Below are positions 1 to 7,907 of a DNA stretch of 41,856 nt, one piece after another. The stretch covers positions 1 to 41,856 of the IMG/VR virus record IMGVR_UViG_3300047678_000104; one strand, given 5' to 3'. Each line of letters begins with the position of its first letter. The stretch's first letter is position 1. The stretch comes from a virus. The translations under genes and the position numbers were made by a program. The notes under the pieces are model-generated. The model was not told the origin of the DNA and ran no database searches. It saw only the letters and a list, made by a program, of their open reading frames with translations.

Positions 1-13
1 TGTAATTTGCGAC

Positions 14-496
14 TTGCGCATTGTGCTTGATGAAAAATCGAAGCAACGATTCATCGACACCATCAAACGATTCAACGCCGGGCATATAAAGGTGATGTAT
101 GCGCCGATTCATATGGTGACCGGATGGCGAGTTGCAATGACCCCGGATGATTGTGAAATCGTTTTCTTAGGAAACAAGAACGACTTCACCCAAGCCGAAC
201 AAGTCCAAGCGATGGCGCGGCTGACTAATTCGTTTGGAGACTTCTGCGTGCGGTCGAAACCGTGCCCCACTTGCATCTATATTCCGGGGAGTCCGTTGCA
301 CGATGAGCTTCCCCGGCTTGAGGCTGAAGTTGCTGACCCGCACGTTGGGTTCAAATCGTACCGGGTTTGTCACGATTCAAAGGGCGTCTGTTGCCGGGGA
401 TTCTGGAACGCCCACAAGGATGATTTTCCGCTAGGTCAAGTTGCGCAACGCCTCAATTTTGTTAAATTCGTTGAAGGGAAAAAGCATGAGCACTGA
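14..496 (+). CDS. Cysteine-rich DUF6283-like phage protein (5' end uncertain)
   Basis: The first gene of the early arm encodes about 160 residues. The C-terminal half has a CPTC motif, then a CH dipeptide and a CCRGFW segment, a C-x2-C...CH...C arrangement that I associate with DUF6283-type phage proteins and that suggests metal binding. The biochemical role is unknown. The only start in the window near the N-terminus is TTG at 14, with no clear ribosome site, and the frame stays open back to base 1, so the true start may lie outside the window or across a circular junction. A second protein with a similar cysteine layout lies at 11841-12254. The stop overlaps the next gene by 11 bases. Confidence 0.7.
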   Translation: MRIVLDEKSKQRFIDTIKRFNAGHIKVMYAPIHMVTGWRVAMTPDDCEIVFLGNKNDFTQAEQVQAMARLTNSFGDFCVRSKPCPTCIYIPGSPLHDELPRLEAEVADPHVGFKSYRVCHDSKGVCCRGFWNAHKDDFPLGQVAQRLNFVKFVEGKKHEH

Positions 497-677
497 TATT
501 CGCGTTCCAAAACTTCCGAAGCCAAAGAAATGGTCAATCACTTTCGCGACCGACACCCCGGCTGGTTACGGCGGAAAGCACGACTTCAATACCAGGGGCG
601 AGCTTGACCGGTTTAAGCTCCGTGCCGCCGAGCGCATCGGCAAACTTTCCGACCACATCATTCAGGAGACACGTTGA
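486..677 (+). CDS. Small conserved-looking hypothetical protein
   Basis: This encodes 63 residues and is basic at the N-terminus (VPKLPKPKKW). I do not recognise it. The ATG at 486 is chosen over an upstream start at 441 because it lies next to the stop of the preceding gene (GCATGAGCACTGA), the tight overlap typical of this operon. The stop codon TGA overlaps the ATG of the HAD-like gene by one base, suggesting translational coupling. The middle contains a TPAGYGGKHDF segment and the C-terminus looks helical. Confidence 0.6.
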   Translation: MSTDIRVPKLPKPKKWSITFATDTPAGYGGKHDFNTRGELDRFKLRAAERIGKLSDHIIQETR

Positions 678-1150
678 TGATTATTGTTGACCTTGATAAT
701 TGCATCGCTGACGACGGTTGGCGGATTCCGAAAATTCTTTGGAGCAAGAAAAATCCAAACGAACGCTATCAAGACTATCACCAGTTATCGGCATTCGACG
801 AAGTGCGCAACGAGAAAATCGCGTATGCGGATGAGCCGAAGATTATTTTGACGGCACGGCCTGTTTCGTTTCACGCTATCACAGAGGAATGGCTGCGACG
901 AAAAGAAATTCAATACAAGCACCTGCTCATGCGAAACGTGAATGACTTCCGGCTTTCTTGGAAGGTCAAAGAGACACACGTTGATTGGCTTCCGCGATAT
1001 TACGATGTGCCGTTGTCGAGTATTCGGATGGCCTATGACGACCACCCCGAAATCGGCAATATGTATCGGCGCATGGGCATTCCGTTCACGCAGATGAAGA
1101 TTCACAATCTGGACGCCTACAAGAGTCCATCGCATGGAGAGTTAAAATGA
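677..1150 (+). CDS. HAD-superfamily phosphatase, phage polynucleotide-kinase-phosphatase-like
   Basis: This 157-residue protein begins with the HAD nucleophile motif DLDNCIADD (Asp5 and Asp7). It has a motif II-like ILTARP in the middle and a late acidic motif YDDHPEIGNMYR followed by MGI. That layout matches the small HAD phosphatases of phages and the 3'-phosphatase domain of polynucleotide kinases. The expected reaction is phosphate removal from nucleotides or DNA/RNA 3' ends, in the cytoplasm. No kinase domain is attached, and a deoxynucleotidase role is the main alternative. The ATG at 677 shares a base with the upstream TGA. A TTG at 674 is possible but less likely. The stop overlaps the next ATG (ATGA). 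Confidence 0.8.
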   Translation: MIIVDLDNCIADDGWRIPKILWSKKNPNERYQDYHQLSAFDEVRNEKIAYADEPKIILTARPVSFHAITEEWLRRKEIQYKHLLMRNVNDFRLSWKVKETHVDWLPRYYDVPLSSIRMAYDDHPEIGNMYRRMGIPFTQMKIHNLDAYKSPSHGELK

Positions 1151-1683
1151 CCGACCGAAAAATTGAAGCAGCAATGGAAGCAGTACGAACCAACATCTGC
1201 GCCGCCACAGTCTATATTGCAGGAGACACAGCCGTGCTGTCTTGTGAGATTTGCGGCCGCTCTGAACAGCAACAAACGGCAGGCAAAGGGTTTGCCCCTT
1301 GTGGTCGAGAACTTCGCCCGATGGCACTTGCGTCTTGGTTTGAGCAACCGTCTTTCGGCTCCGCCCTTCCGCTGACCGACGAACCGACCGAAGCACCGCT
1401 GACCGTTCCGGAAATCCTACGCGCGGGAGCGGATACATACGAACAGCGTAACAAGCTATACGGCGACAACTACAAACAGATTGGCCCCGTGCTTCGGGCG
1501 ATTTATCCGCAAGGGTTGCCTGCGACGATGACGGATGAGGATTGGAACCGGTTCGCCTGCTGGTTCCAAGTCTTATGCAAAGTGATTCGATACGGCGTGA
1601 ATATGCAGCGCGGTGGGCACAAAGATTCGGCTCACGATTCGGCTGTGTATTCGGCAATGCTGGAGGAGTTGACGGATGCCTAA
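1147..1683 (+). CDS. DUF6378-like protein with N-terminal cysteine motif
   Basis: This 178-residue protein appears to have two parts. The N-terminal third holds a CEICGR motif and another cysteine, possibly a small zinc site. The C-terminal half (about residues 88-176) contains AADTY-like and YGDNYKQIG segments, then KVIRYG and HKDSAHDSAVYSA. I recognise this as the DUF6378 pattern common in phage replication regions, an all-helical fold reminiscent of MazG-type nucleotide hydrolases. The function is not established. It sits between a HAD phosphatase and a proofreading-type exonuclease, so a nucleotide-pool role is plausible. The start is the ATG of an ATGA overlap. Confidence 0.72.
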   Translation: MTDRKIEAAMEAVRTNICAATVYIAGDTAVLSCEICGRSEQQQTAGKGFAPCGRELRPMALASWFEQPSFGSALPLTDEPTEAPLTVPEILRAGADTYEQRNKLYGDNYKQIGPVLRAIYPQGLPATMTDEDWNRFACWFQVLCKVIRYGVNMQRGGHKDSAHDSAVYSAMLEELTDA

Positions 1684-1900
1684 TTCATTCCGCAATCTGT
1701 TTCGATTCCGGTTTGCTCAAGACGAAAACATCGCCACCAAGCCACCGACTAAAATGGTCAATGTCGCAATCTTCGCCGGAAAGCGTGGCGACGAAAGAGC
1801 ATCCAAAATCGGTGACATGCGGATGACGGTCGAACAATGGGAAGATTTTGCAGCTGCCATAAAGTTCAGCGAAGTCTTTCACATCGTGGAGGAGAAATGA
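1676..1900 (+). CDS. Hypothetical protein, 74 aa
   Basis: The N-terminus is basic and aromatic (FRNLFRFRF). The rest is a mixed region ending in an acidic EWEDF-like helix. I recognise no family. The ATG at 1676 overlaps the end of the preceding gene by 8 bases and the stop overlaps the next ATG (ATGA), so it fits the continuous coding chain. Its reality rests mainly on this spacing. Confidence 0.55.
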   Translation: MPNSFRNLFRFRFAQDENIATKPPTKMVNVAIFAGKRGDERASKIGDMRMTVEQWEDFAAAIKFSEVFHIVEEK

Positions 1901-2121
1901 TTGCTGAAAAATTTGAGAAAGGAATTGTCACAATGGCCTCTTGGATAGACGAATACATGACGATGGTTGAGGATTGCGAGAAACGCGAAAGCAGACTCAA
2001 CGACTGGGAGCGCGGATTCATCGACTCCATCAAGAAGCAACTTGAGGATTGTGAGTTGCTTACTGGAAAGCAAATCGAACGACTCGAAACAATTTGGGAA
2101 AAGGCAACCAAGAATGGATGA
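1897..2121 (+). CDS. Small acidic helical hypothetical protein
   Basis: This encodes 74 residues, largely predicted helical, with a C-terminal LLTGKQIERLETIWEKAT segment. It resembles the LSxxQ-x-LxxIxxK ending seen in many small phage proteins and in the C-termini of some phage helicases or zinc-finger proteins. The function is unknown. The ATG at 1897 is preferred over the upstream start at 1837 because it forms an ATGA overlap with the preceding stop and follows a GGAGGAG-type ribosome site (gtggaggaga). It overlaps the exonuclease start by 8 bases. Confidence 0.62.
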   Translation: MIAEKFEKGIVTMASWIDEYMTMVEDCEKRESRLNDWERGFIDSIKKQLEDCELLTGKQIERLETIWEKATKNG

Positions 2122-2689
2122 CTTAAAACGTTGGTTGGTATTCGATACCGAAACGACAGGCCTCACGCTTCCGAGCGCCGCCCCGCTAGACCAGCAGCCG
2201 CAGATAATCGAGATTGCTGTTATGGAGCTTATCCACAACCCAACCCGCAACGTCACCAATGGTGCGCGAGTTATTGTGGGGTGTGATTGGACATACCTAT
2301 TTGACCCAGGCAAGCCGCTTACCGAGGAGATAAATAAAATCACAGGCCTGACGGATGACGACCTGAAAGGCAAACCGAGCTTTGCTGCCGCGCTTCCAGA
2401 GTTGATAAAAATCTTCCACGGTGCGCACGGTCTAATCGCCCACAATCTTCCGTTCGATTTACAGATGCTCGTGAACGAACTGCGCCGGTGCGGAAAGGAA
2501 TATGCCTTTCCATATCCGCCCGAACAAATCTGCACCGTTCAATCTTTCTTTCATCTCAAAGGCCGTCGAATGAAGCTAACCGAGCTTTATCAACACTTCA
2601 TGGGCAAGGAGCTTGACCAGAAACATCGCGCGATGAGCGATGTGGAAGCGCTGGCCGAAATCGTGGTTGCTTCGGAGTTACTAGATTGA
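2114..2689 (+). CDS. DEDDh 3'-5' exonuclease (DnaQ/epsilon-like)
   Basis: This 191-residue protein shows all three exonuclease motifs of the DnaQ-like DEDDh family. Exo I is FDTETTG (Asp11, Glu13), Exo II is AHNLPFD (Asp115), and Exo III is HRAMSD (His171, Asp176). These residues bind two metal ions and remove 3'-terminal nucleotides from DNA or RNA. It lies directly upstream of the PolIII-alpha-type gene with a 4-base overlap, so it is probably the phage's own proofreading subunit, the counterpart of bacterial epsilon. No clamp-binding motif was recognised. The ATG at 2114 was chosen because the protein then starts just before Exo I. Upstream starts would overlap the preceding gene heavily. 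Confidence 0.88.
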   Translation: MDDLKRWLVFDTETTGLTLPSAAPLDQQPQIIEIAVMELIHNPTRNVTNGARVIVGCDWTYLFDPGKPLTEEINKITGLTDDDLKGKPSFAAALPELIKIFHGAHGLIAHNLPFDLQMLVNELRRCGKEYAFPYPPEQICTVQSFFHLKGRRMKLTELYQHFMGKELDQKHRAMSDVEALAEIVVASELLD

Positions 2690-5544
2690 GTACAGACCTT
2701 TCCCCCAACCCTGTGGAAAAAACGGCTCTAAACGCATCCTATGAGCTCCGAAGCACCGTGCAACTGCGCATCCGCACCGAGTTTACGTTTGGCGAGACGT
2801 TCTGCGCCATAAAAGACATCATCCCAAGGCTCAAGGAAATAAACTGCCGATTTGCCGCGATTGTCGACACTGGGACATGGGGGCACGTCCAGTGGGATAA
2901 GGCTTGCCGGGATGCTGGGATTGTTCCGATGTTTGGCGTTCAAATCGCGGTCGTGCCTGACCTTGAATCGGATGACCGACCGGCGATGTGGTTTATTGCC
3001 CGAACAGCAGCCGGGTTGAAAGAGCTTTATCACTTCAGCACGCTCGCCAACACACAGGCCGTGCGAGGAGTTGCGCGGCTGAGTTATGAGGACGTTGAGC
3101 GGATGTCGAACGGCATCGCCAAATTCGCTGGCGCGGTAATGGATGTGGCATTCTTGAAGCGCATCGGCGCTTATGCTGACCTTGATGTATCGAGTCCGGT
3201 GGCGAATCGGAAAAAGAAACGCATGGGCATTCCGCTGGTCGCTGTCTCGGACAACTACTATCCACGCGCGCAGAATAAGTCCGTGTTTGAGATGATTGGA
3301 AAGCAGTCGAAGCCGACGCCGCAACATATTCTTTCGCCGGATGAGCTTATTGCTGAGCTTGGACTTGAGAATTTTGGGGTTGTTGAGTTTACGAATGCGG
3401 CTGCTGTCGCTGCTGACGTTCAACTTCCGGTCGCACCGCTCATTCGTCTGGAAGGGGATTTGGAAAAGCTCTGCCGGGATGGGATTGCGTTTCGCTTTCC
3501 GAACGGCTGGACGGCGGAGTATGAAGAGCGGTTGGTGTATGAACTTGGGATGATTCGGTCGAAAGACTTTGAGAGCTATTTTTTGATGGTTGCGGATATG
3601 GTTGTGTACGCAAAAACAAAAATGCTCGTTGGCCCATCGCGCGGCTCAGCAGCCGGTTCGCTGGTCTGCTATTTGATTCGGATTACGGAAGTTGACCCGA
3701 TTACTTCTGGGCTTGTGTTTGAACGGTTTATCGACGTGACCCGAAAAGACTTGCCTGATATTGACTTGGATTTTGTCGATTCCAAGCGCCACCTTGTTAT
3801 CGAATACCTGCGCGAAAAATACGGTGCGGAGCATGTCGCCCAAATCGGAACCGTCAGCACCTATCAGGCCAAATCGGCACTGGTCGCGATTGCGAAAAAG
3901 TTGGACATACCACCATGGGAAACGAACGCGGTGAAGGATGCCATCTTTGTCCGGTCTAGTGGTGACGCCCGTGCTAACTTTGCGCTGATGGATACGCTTG
4001 AGCAGACCGACCCCGGCCGCAAGCTGCTCGCGAAGCACCCCGCCATCAAGATTGCCGGCGAAATCGAGTCACACGCATCCCACACAGGCGTTCACGCTGC
4101 GGGCATCTTGGTCTGTAACGAACCGATAAAAAACTTTTGTTCCGTATCGGCGGATGGCGTTGCGCAACTCGATAAGAAAGACACAGAACGCCTCAACCTG
4201 CTGAAGATTGACGTGCTTGGTTTGCGTACGCTTGGCGTGCTTGAGGATTCTGGAGTGGATGTGGACTGGTATGGGATGAAGTATGATGACCCTGCCACGT
4301 TTCAGATTTTCAATGACCGAAAATATGCCGGCATCTTTCAGTTTGAGGGGCAGGCGCTTCAAGGTATCGGTGGGCAGATGACGGTCGAGTGTTTGGATGA
4401 CCTTGGCCACATCACGGCGCTGGCGCGACCTGGGCCAATGGCATCTGGCGGTGCGACCTTGTATTTGCAGCGACGCAGCGGTGCGATTGCCACGACCGTT
4501 CCGCACCCGTCCGTCATGCCCTATGTGAAAGACACGTATGGCGTGGTGATTTATCAGGAGCAGGTTCTGCGGATATGTAAGGAGCTTGGCCGGATGAATT
4601 GGGATGACGTCACGTTGCTTCGGAAAGCGATGAGCAAGACGTATGGTGATGAATACTTCGCCCAGTTCAAAAACAAATTTGTCGCGGGTGCGATGGAGGG
4701 AGGAGTGCCGAAGGATGCTGCTGACGCGATTTGGGAAATGGTCAGCACGATGGGTTCTTGGGCGTTCAACCTTGCACACTCATATTCGTATGCTGTCGTG
4801 TCTTATTGGACGGCTTGGCTAAAGGCTCACCACCTGCTCGAATTTTCGGCAGCGACCTTGCGGAATGCGAAGGATGATGAGTCGGTTGTTGCTTTGCTTC
4901 GCGAACTTGTGAAGGAGGGCATTGAGTACATCCCGTTTGACCACGAATTGAGCACCGAATTTTGGAGCGTTCAAAACGGCAAACTGGTCGGCGGTTTTAC
5001 CGGCCTCAAAGGCATCGGGGAATCGAAAGCCAAAAAGCTCATCGAGGAGCGCGCAGCGAATGGGGGCACGCTCCCATCTAAAACGCTGCAGAAGCTGTCC
5101 GAATGTGAAATCCTGTATTCCGACCTATTCCCGGCGAAAAATCGCTGGGGAGACTGGTATAACAATCCGGAAGCACATGGCTTGCGCCGGGGTTCAAAGA
5201 TAGTCGAGATAAAAGACATCGACGGAGAGGGGGAGTTTGTCTACATCGGACGTTTGCGCGATAAAGATTTGGGAGATTACAATGAGCCGATTAGAATCCA
5301 ACGACGCAATGGAAAGCGATACAGCGGGCAAACCCTTTTTCTGGATTTGAAGTTGGAAGATGATACAGGCAAGATTCTCACTCGCGTAGACCGGTTTGAG
5401 TTTGAAGCGATTGGCCGGAAGATTTGGGATGAAGCGCCGATTGATAGTTGGTGGCTGGTGCGTGGCGAGCGCCGGTTGTGGGGCAAAGCCGATAGCGGAT
5501 TCAAGATGATTTTTGTGTCCAAGATAATGCAGCTGGATGTTTAA
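2686..5544 (+). CDS. DNA polymerase III alpha-subunit-like (DnaE-type) polymerase
   Basis: This 952-residue C-family polymerase is shorter than bacterial DnaE (about 1160). The N-terminal PHP-like domain (about residues 20-235) lacks the expected histidines: RTEFTFGE stands where HxHxxxS is usual, so PHP catalysis is probably lost. The palm carries GPSRGSAAGS and LPDIDLDF (Asp358, Asp360), and KIDVLGLR supplies the third metal ligand (Asp509). A SHASHTGVHAAGILV segment, a helix-hairpin-helix (GLKGIGESKAKKL) and a C-terminal OB-like region follow. The tau-binding tail appears absent. The start is TTG at 2686, with GGAG 8 bases upstream, overlapping the exonuclease stop. It should replicate phage DNA, probably with host clamp and loader. 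Confidence 0.93.
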   Translation: MSTDLSPNPVEKTALNASYELRSTVQLRIRTEFTFGETFCAIKDIIPRLKEINCRFAAIVDTGTWGHVQWDKACRDAGIVPMFGVQIAVVPDLESDDRPAMWFIARTAAGLKELYHFSTLANTQAVRGVARLSYEDVERMSNGIAKFAGAVMDVAFLKRIGAYADLDVSSPVANRKKKRMGIPLVAVSDNYYPRAQNKSVFEMIGKQSKPTPQHILSPDELIAELGLENFGVVEFTNAAAVAADVQLPVAPLIRLEGDLEKLCRDGIAFRFPNGWTAEYEERLVYELGMIRSKDFESYFLMVADMVVYAKTKMLVGPSRGSAAGSLVCYLIRITEVDPITSGLVFERFIDVTRKDLPDIDLDFVDSKRHLVIEYLREKYGAEHVAQIGTVSTYQAKSALVAIAKKLDIPPWETNAVKDAIFVRSSGDARANFALMDTLEQTDPGRKLLAKHPAIKIAGEIESHASHTGVHAAGILVCNEPIKNFCSVSADGVAQLDKKDTERLNLLKIDVLGLRTLGVLEDSGVDVDWYGMKYDDPATFQIFNDRKYAGIFQFEGQALQGIGGQMTVECLDDLGHITALARPGPMASGGATLYLQRRSGAIATTVPHPSVMPYVKDTYGVVIYQEQVLRICKELGRMNWDDVTLLRKAMSKTYGDEYFAQFKNKFVAGAMEGGVPKDAADAIWEMVSTMGSWAFNLAHSYSYAVVSYWTAWLKAHHLLEFSAATLRNAKDDESVVALLRELVKEGIEYIPFDHELSTEFWSVQNGKLVGGFTGLKGIGESKAKKLIEERAANGGTLPSKTLQKLSECEILYSDLFPAKNRWGDWYNNPEAHGLRRGSKIVEIKDIDGEGEFVYIGRLRDKDLGDYNEPIRIQRRNGKRYSGQTLFLDLKLEDDTGKILTRVDRFEFEAIGRKIWDEAPIDSWWLVRGERRLWGKADSGFKMIFVSKIMQLDV

Positions 5545-5560
5545 CTAGAAAGGAGATTGT

Positions 5561-5866
5561 ATGATTAAGCTCGTGATTGATTTGGATGACGAACGACTGG
5601 CAAAGCTAGTCGATGACCTTGTATCAAAACGCATTGCCGAAATATCGACGGAGATTTTTGAGAAGCAAATCGAGGGCGTGCTGAACATTCAGGCTCAGCG
5701 TCTTGGGCAGAACAAGATAAACGAGATTGCGAAGCGAACGCTTGAAGAACAAGTTCAAAAAGCGATGAATAATGTGCTTGGCGAAGGTCATTATGCAAAG
5801 ACGGCAGTGATTAAAGGCGCCATCAATGCAGTCGCTGAGAAGATGATAAAAGAGTCCACAAGGTGA
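5561..5866 (+). CDS. Hypothetical helical protein downstream of polymerase
   Basis: This encodes 101 residues. A short strand-like start (IKLVIDLDDE) is followed by a long, mostly helical, charged region with many Lys, Glu and Gln. I recognise no family. The start has a strong ribosome site (AAAGGAGA, about 7 bases upstream of ATG) in the 16-base gap after the polymerase gene. The stop overlaps the next gene's GTG start. A replication accessory or DNA-binding role is only a guess from position. Confidence 0.6.
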   Translation: MIKLVIDLDDERLAKLVDDLVSKRIAEISTEIFEKQIEGVLNIQAQRLGQNKINEIAKRTLEEQVQKAMNNVLGEGHYAKTAVIKGAINAVAEKMIKESTR

Positions 5867-6216
5867 GAATGTGGATGGTTGACCCGGCGAAGATGTGCCC
5901 AAAGCATTTGATGGGTGAGCACGTCGAGCTTCACATGCTAATCGGAACGCTTCAAAAAGACAAAAGCGTCAACGGCTTTCTTAAGAAAGGGCTGATTGAG
6001 CCTGCGTCGATTTATAAGCGACACGATGTGCTTGCGAAAGAAATGGTGTTACGGGAGTTTGCGCACGAATCTCCGCTGCCTAAAATTTCGCTTCAGTCGA
6101 TTCGGATGAAGATTCGATACAACGGCGGAGATTACGACACGAAGGTTGACGTCAAGAAAGCAGAGGCCGATTTGCGGAAGCGATGTGTGCGATGCGACTT
6201 TCTTTTTTCACAGTAG
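5863..6216 (+). CDS. Pyrimidine dimer DNA glycosylase (T4 endonuclease V)-like protein
   Basis: This encodes 117 residues. The N-terminus MRMWMVDPAKMCPKHLMGEH matches the pattern I know from the pyrimidine-dimer glycosylase family, with an early Trp-x-Val-(D/N)-P, an L-x-GEH-x-E motif and a later SIYKRHD...LAKEM stretch followed by SPLP. The family cuts at UV-induced thymine dimers, but many phage members are short and unproven. The start could be GTG at 5863 or ATG at 5869. The latter has AAGGTGAG just upstream, but family proteins usually begin MRMW, which favours GTG. It overlaps the preceding stop by 4 bases. Confidence 0.75.
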   Translation: MRMWMVDPAKMCPKHLMGEHVELHMLIGTLQKDKSVNGFLKKGLIEPASIYKRHDVLAKEMVLREFAHESPLPKISLQSIRMKIRYNGGDYDTKVDVKKAEADLRKRCVRCDFLFSQ

Positions 6217-6219
6217 AAG

Positions 6220-6447
6220 ATGTCTGAAGACTCCGATGAATACCGCAGGCGCATTGTAATGCAAGACGCGAAAAATAATGCGCTTGATGCTGAGCGTCGA
6301 GAGAGGGAGTTGTGCGAGCACAGGAATGCCGATTGTGAAGACCTAAATCTTCATTATTGGAAATGTAACGCCTGTGGGGGTGTATTTCATTACAACTCGC
6401 ACGACCAACACATTCACAACGAGGTTCGGAAGAATGAAACCAAATGA
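6220..6447 (+). CDS. Small putative zinc-finger protein
   Basis: This encodes 75 residues. A charged helical N-terminal half is followed by CEHRNADC and then WKCNACGG and several histidines, giving C-x2-C plus Cys/His pairs that could bind one zinc ion. The layout resembles the short 'kCnaCGgvf' zinc ribbons common among phage proteins of unknown role. The ribosome site is weak. The stop lies inside the next gene by 14 bases. Confidence 0.6.
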   Translation: MSEDSDEYRRRIVMQDAKNNALDAERRERELCEHRNADCEDLNLHYWKCNACGGVFHYNSHDQHIHNEVRKNETK

Positions 6448-6910
6448 AGTCAGCGCCTATAAACGGCTCAAGAAAAACATCTGTGGGCCGTATGACCGGA
6501 TGGAGCGGGTTGAGAACGGGCTTGTTGATGGGATGCCTGATGTTAATTATTGCCTCCATGTTGGCGGTCTTTCTCCCGGTCGAGAGGGTTGGATTGAAAT
6601 TAAAGCTCCGACCGAACCGAAGCGCGCAACCACCGCTCTATTCGCGTCAAACCACCCTGTATCTGTGGAGCAACTCAATTGGCTACACGCGCAGCACATG
6701 TCCGGTGGCACGGGCTGGCTTTATATCGCGACCGAACAACGAACATTATTGATTCACGGCGGTCGAGTCTCCACCGCCTTTCGCCGGATAAACGAAATGA
6801 CGGTGCAGGAGCTTGAAGCGATTGCAAATTGGAAAGCCCCTGCGCCGGTCGGAAGTGCGAAGTTATTTTGGGAGGAGCTTCGCAGCACGCTTGAAAATCC
6901 GCCCCGTTAA
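6434..6910 (+). CDS. VRR-NUC / PD-(D/E)xK-type nuclease-like protein
   Basis: This 158-residue protein has the layout of phage VRR-NUC or Holliday-junction-resolvase-like nucleases. An early basic helix is followed by VENGLVDGMPDVNY (Asp of GxPD), then GWIEIKAP (the E-x-K pair), and later VSVEQLNWL with GGTGWLYI (Gln-containing motif). Enzymes of this fold cut branched or ssDNA-dsDNA junctions. The expected role is in recombination or resolving replication intermediates. The ATG at 6434 is chosen because AAG/GGAAG precedes it and the upstream start at 6374 would overlap the zinc-finger gene by 74 bases. The SNF2-type helicase lies about 1 kb downstream. Confidence 0.8.
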   Translation: MKPNEVSAYKRLKKNICGPYDRMERVENGLVDGMPDVNYCLHVGGLSPGREGWIEIKAPTEPKRATTALFASNHPVSVEQLNWLHAQHMSGGTGWLYIATEQRTLLIHGGRVSTAFRRINEMTVQELEAIANWKAPAPVGSAKLFWEELRSTLENPPR

Positions 6911-6924
6911 CAGAAAGGAAAATT

Positions 6925-7191
6925 ATGAAATACATTTGGGAATCATCCGACATAAAAGCAGGCGTATTTTTTCGTCGCAAAAGTCTCGGAATAACAGGCG
7001 TTTACCTCATCGGATACATGGCCAGTGCAACGGCAGCTTCTGCTGTGCCCGAATATCGAGTCATCTCATTGTCGGACGGCTGCGTGATGAATGGAAAATC
7101 GCCAGAGGAAATTGCATCGGCATTAAACGATGAGCCGAATGAGCCTTTGACGCGCGAACAAGTTGCTTCGATTCTTGTGGAGGCAAAATAA
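6925..7191 (+). CDS. Hypothetical protein, 88 aa
   Basis: The ribosome site is strong (AAAGGAAAATTATG). The N-terminal half resembles a strand-rich domain (a YRVISLSDG segment), and the C-terminus, with EPLTREQVASILVEAK, looks like a helical arm. I recognise no family. The stop overlaps the next ATG by one base. Confidence 0.6.
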   Translation: MKYIWESSDIKAGVFFRRKSLGITGVYLIGYMASATAASAVPEYRVISLSDGCVMNGKSPEEIASALNDEPNEPLTREQVASILVEAK

Positions 7192-7457
7192 TGGAAGCAC
7201 CAGTAGGCATCTTCGACAACATGGGAAAGCCCATTTCGTATGAGACAAAAGCGGTTGCGCTAAAGCACTGCGAAGCGATGGGGCTTGAGACTACAAGGGC
7301 AGTCGAGTGTATCGACAAGATGGCTGCGCAGCTTGAGCGTAACCGGCCATACGAAGCCCAGCAAATCGGTCGAGAGTATTTGGACTTGACTGGGATGTAT
7401 CGGTTGCTAGCCAGTTTACTGTCTGGGTCAATTCAAACCAAAAGGGCATCGAAATGA
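7191..7457 (+). CDS. Hypothetical helical protein, 88 aa
   Basis: The protein is mostly helical, with two cysteines and no membrane segment. The ATG at 7191 overlaps the stop of the preceding gene (TAATGG), and the stop overlaps the next start (ATGA). No family is recognised. Its reality rests on its place in an overlapping gene chain. Confidence 0.55.
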   Translation: MEAPVGIFDNMGKPISYETKAVALKHCEAMGLETTRAVECIDKMAAQLERNRPYEAQQIGREYLDLTGMYRLLASLLSGSIQTKRASK

Positions 7458-7690
7458 AAAACGTTGACAAGGCCGTAAACGATTTTGCTGAAGAAATGCT
7501 TTGTGTTTTTCTCGGATTTATTGGCGGAATATTTTTTGCTTTGTCGGTGCTCCTGCTGATACTTATTCCGAACTACATCAATGTTCCTGCGGTCTGTTTA
7601 ATGGCCGTTTCGTCCGCATTCATTCTGTGGCTCGGAATTTATCTTCACGTAAATCTTGAAAAGGAAAAACATAATGGCCAACATCACTAA
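7454..7690 (+). CDS. Small two-helix membrane protein
   Basis: This encodes 78 residues with two clear hydrophobic segments, about residues 17-38 (FLGFIGGIFFALSVLLLILI) and 44-66, followed by a charged His-rich tail. It is probably an inner-membrane protein. It lies in the early arm, far from the lysis cassette, so a holin role is less likely than superinfection exclusion or a host-takeover function, but nothing in the sequence decides this. It starts at an ATGA overlap. Confidence 0.6.
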   Translation: MKNVDKAVNDFAEEMLCVFLGFIGGIFFALSVLLLILIPNYINVPAVCLMAVSSAFILWLGIYLHVNLEKEKHNGQHH

Positions 7691-7907
7691 CCTCGAACCC
7701 CACGAACAGCGCGTGTTCACGGAACGGGATGAGCTTCAGCAAAAAATAACCAAGCTCAGTCTTTTCAAAGACAGCCCCAAGTGGGGAGGAGTCGAGCCGC
7801 TGGAGCAAGAGCTTTTGCTGATTCAGCTTTCGATAATGTGCTCATATCGAGACATGCTCAACTTGCGTATATCATTTTTTGCTGCGAAGCGGGATGCGCG
7901 TAAATGA
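7674..7907 (+). CDS. crAss001_48-related type small phage protein
   Basis: This encodes 77 residues. The pattern EPHEQRV...ERDELQQKITKL, then a gap, then EQELLLIQLSIMCSYRDMLNLRI, is one I associate with small proteins annotated as crAss001_48-related in many phages. All are of unknown function and predicted helical. The ATG at 7674 follows AAAAGGAAAAAC and lies just after an upstream in-frame start (7656) that lacks a ribosome site. The stop overlaps the helicase start by 4 bases. Confidence 0.65.
   Translation: MANITNLEPHEQRVFTERDELQQKITKLSLFKDSPKWGGVEPLEQELLLIQLSIMCSYRDMLNLRISFFAAKRDARK

Noticed and set aside
4069-4779. - strand open frame of 236 residues opposite the polymerase
   Set aside because: It is a shadow of a strongly supported polymerase gene, with Arg/His-rich, domain-free sequence.
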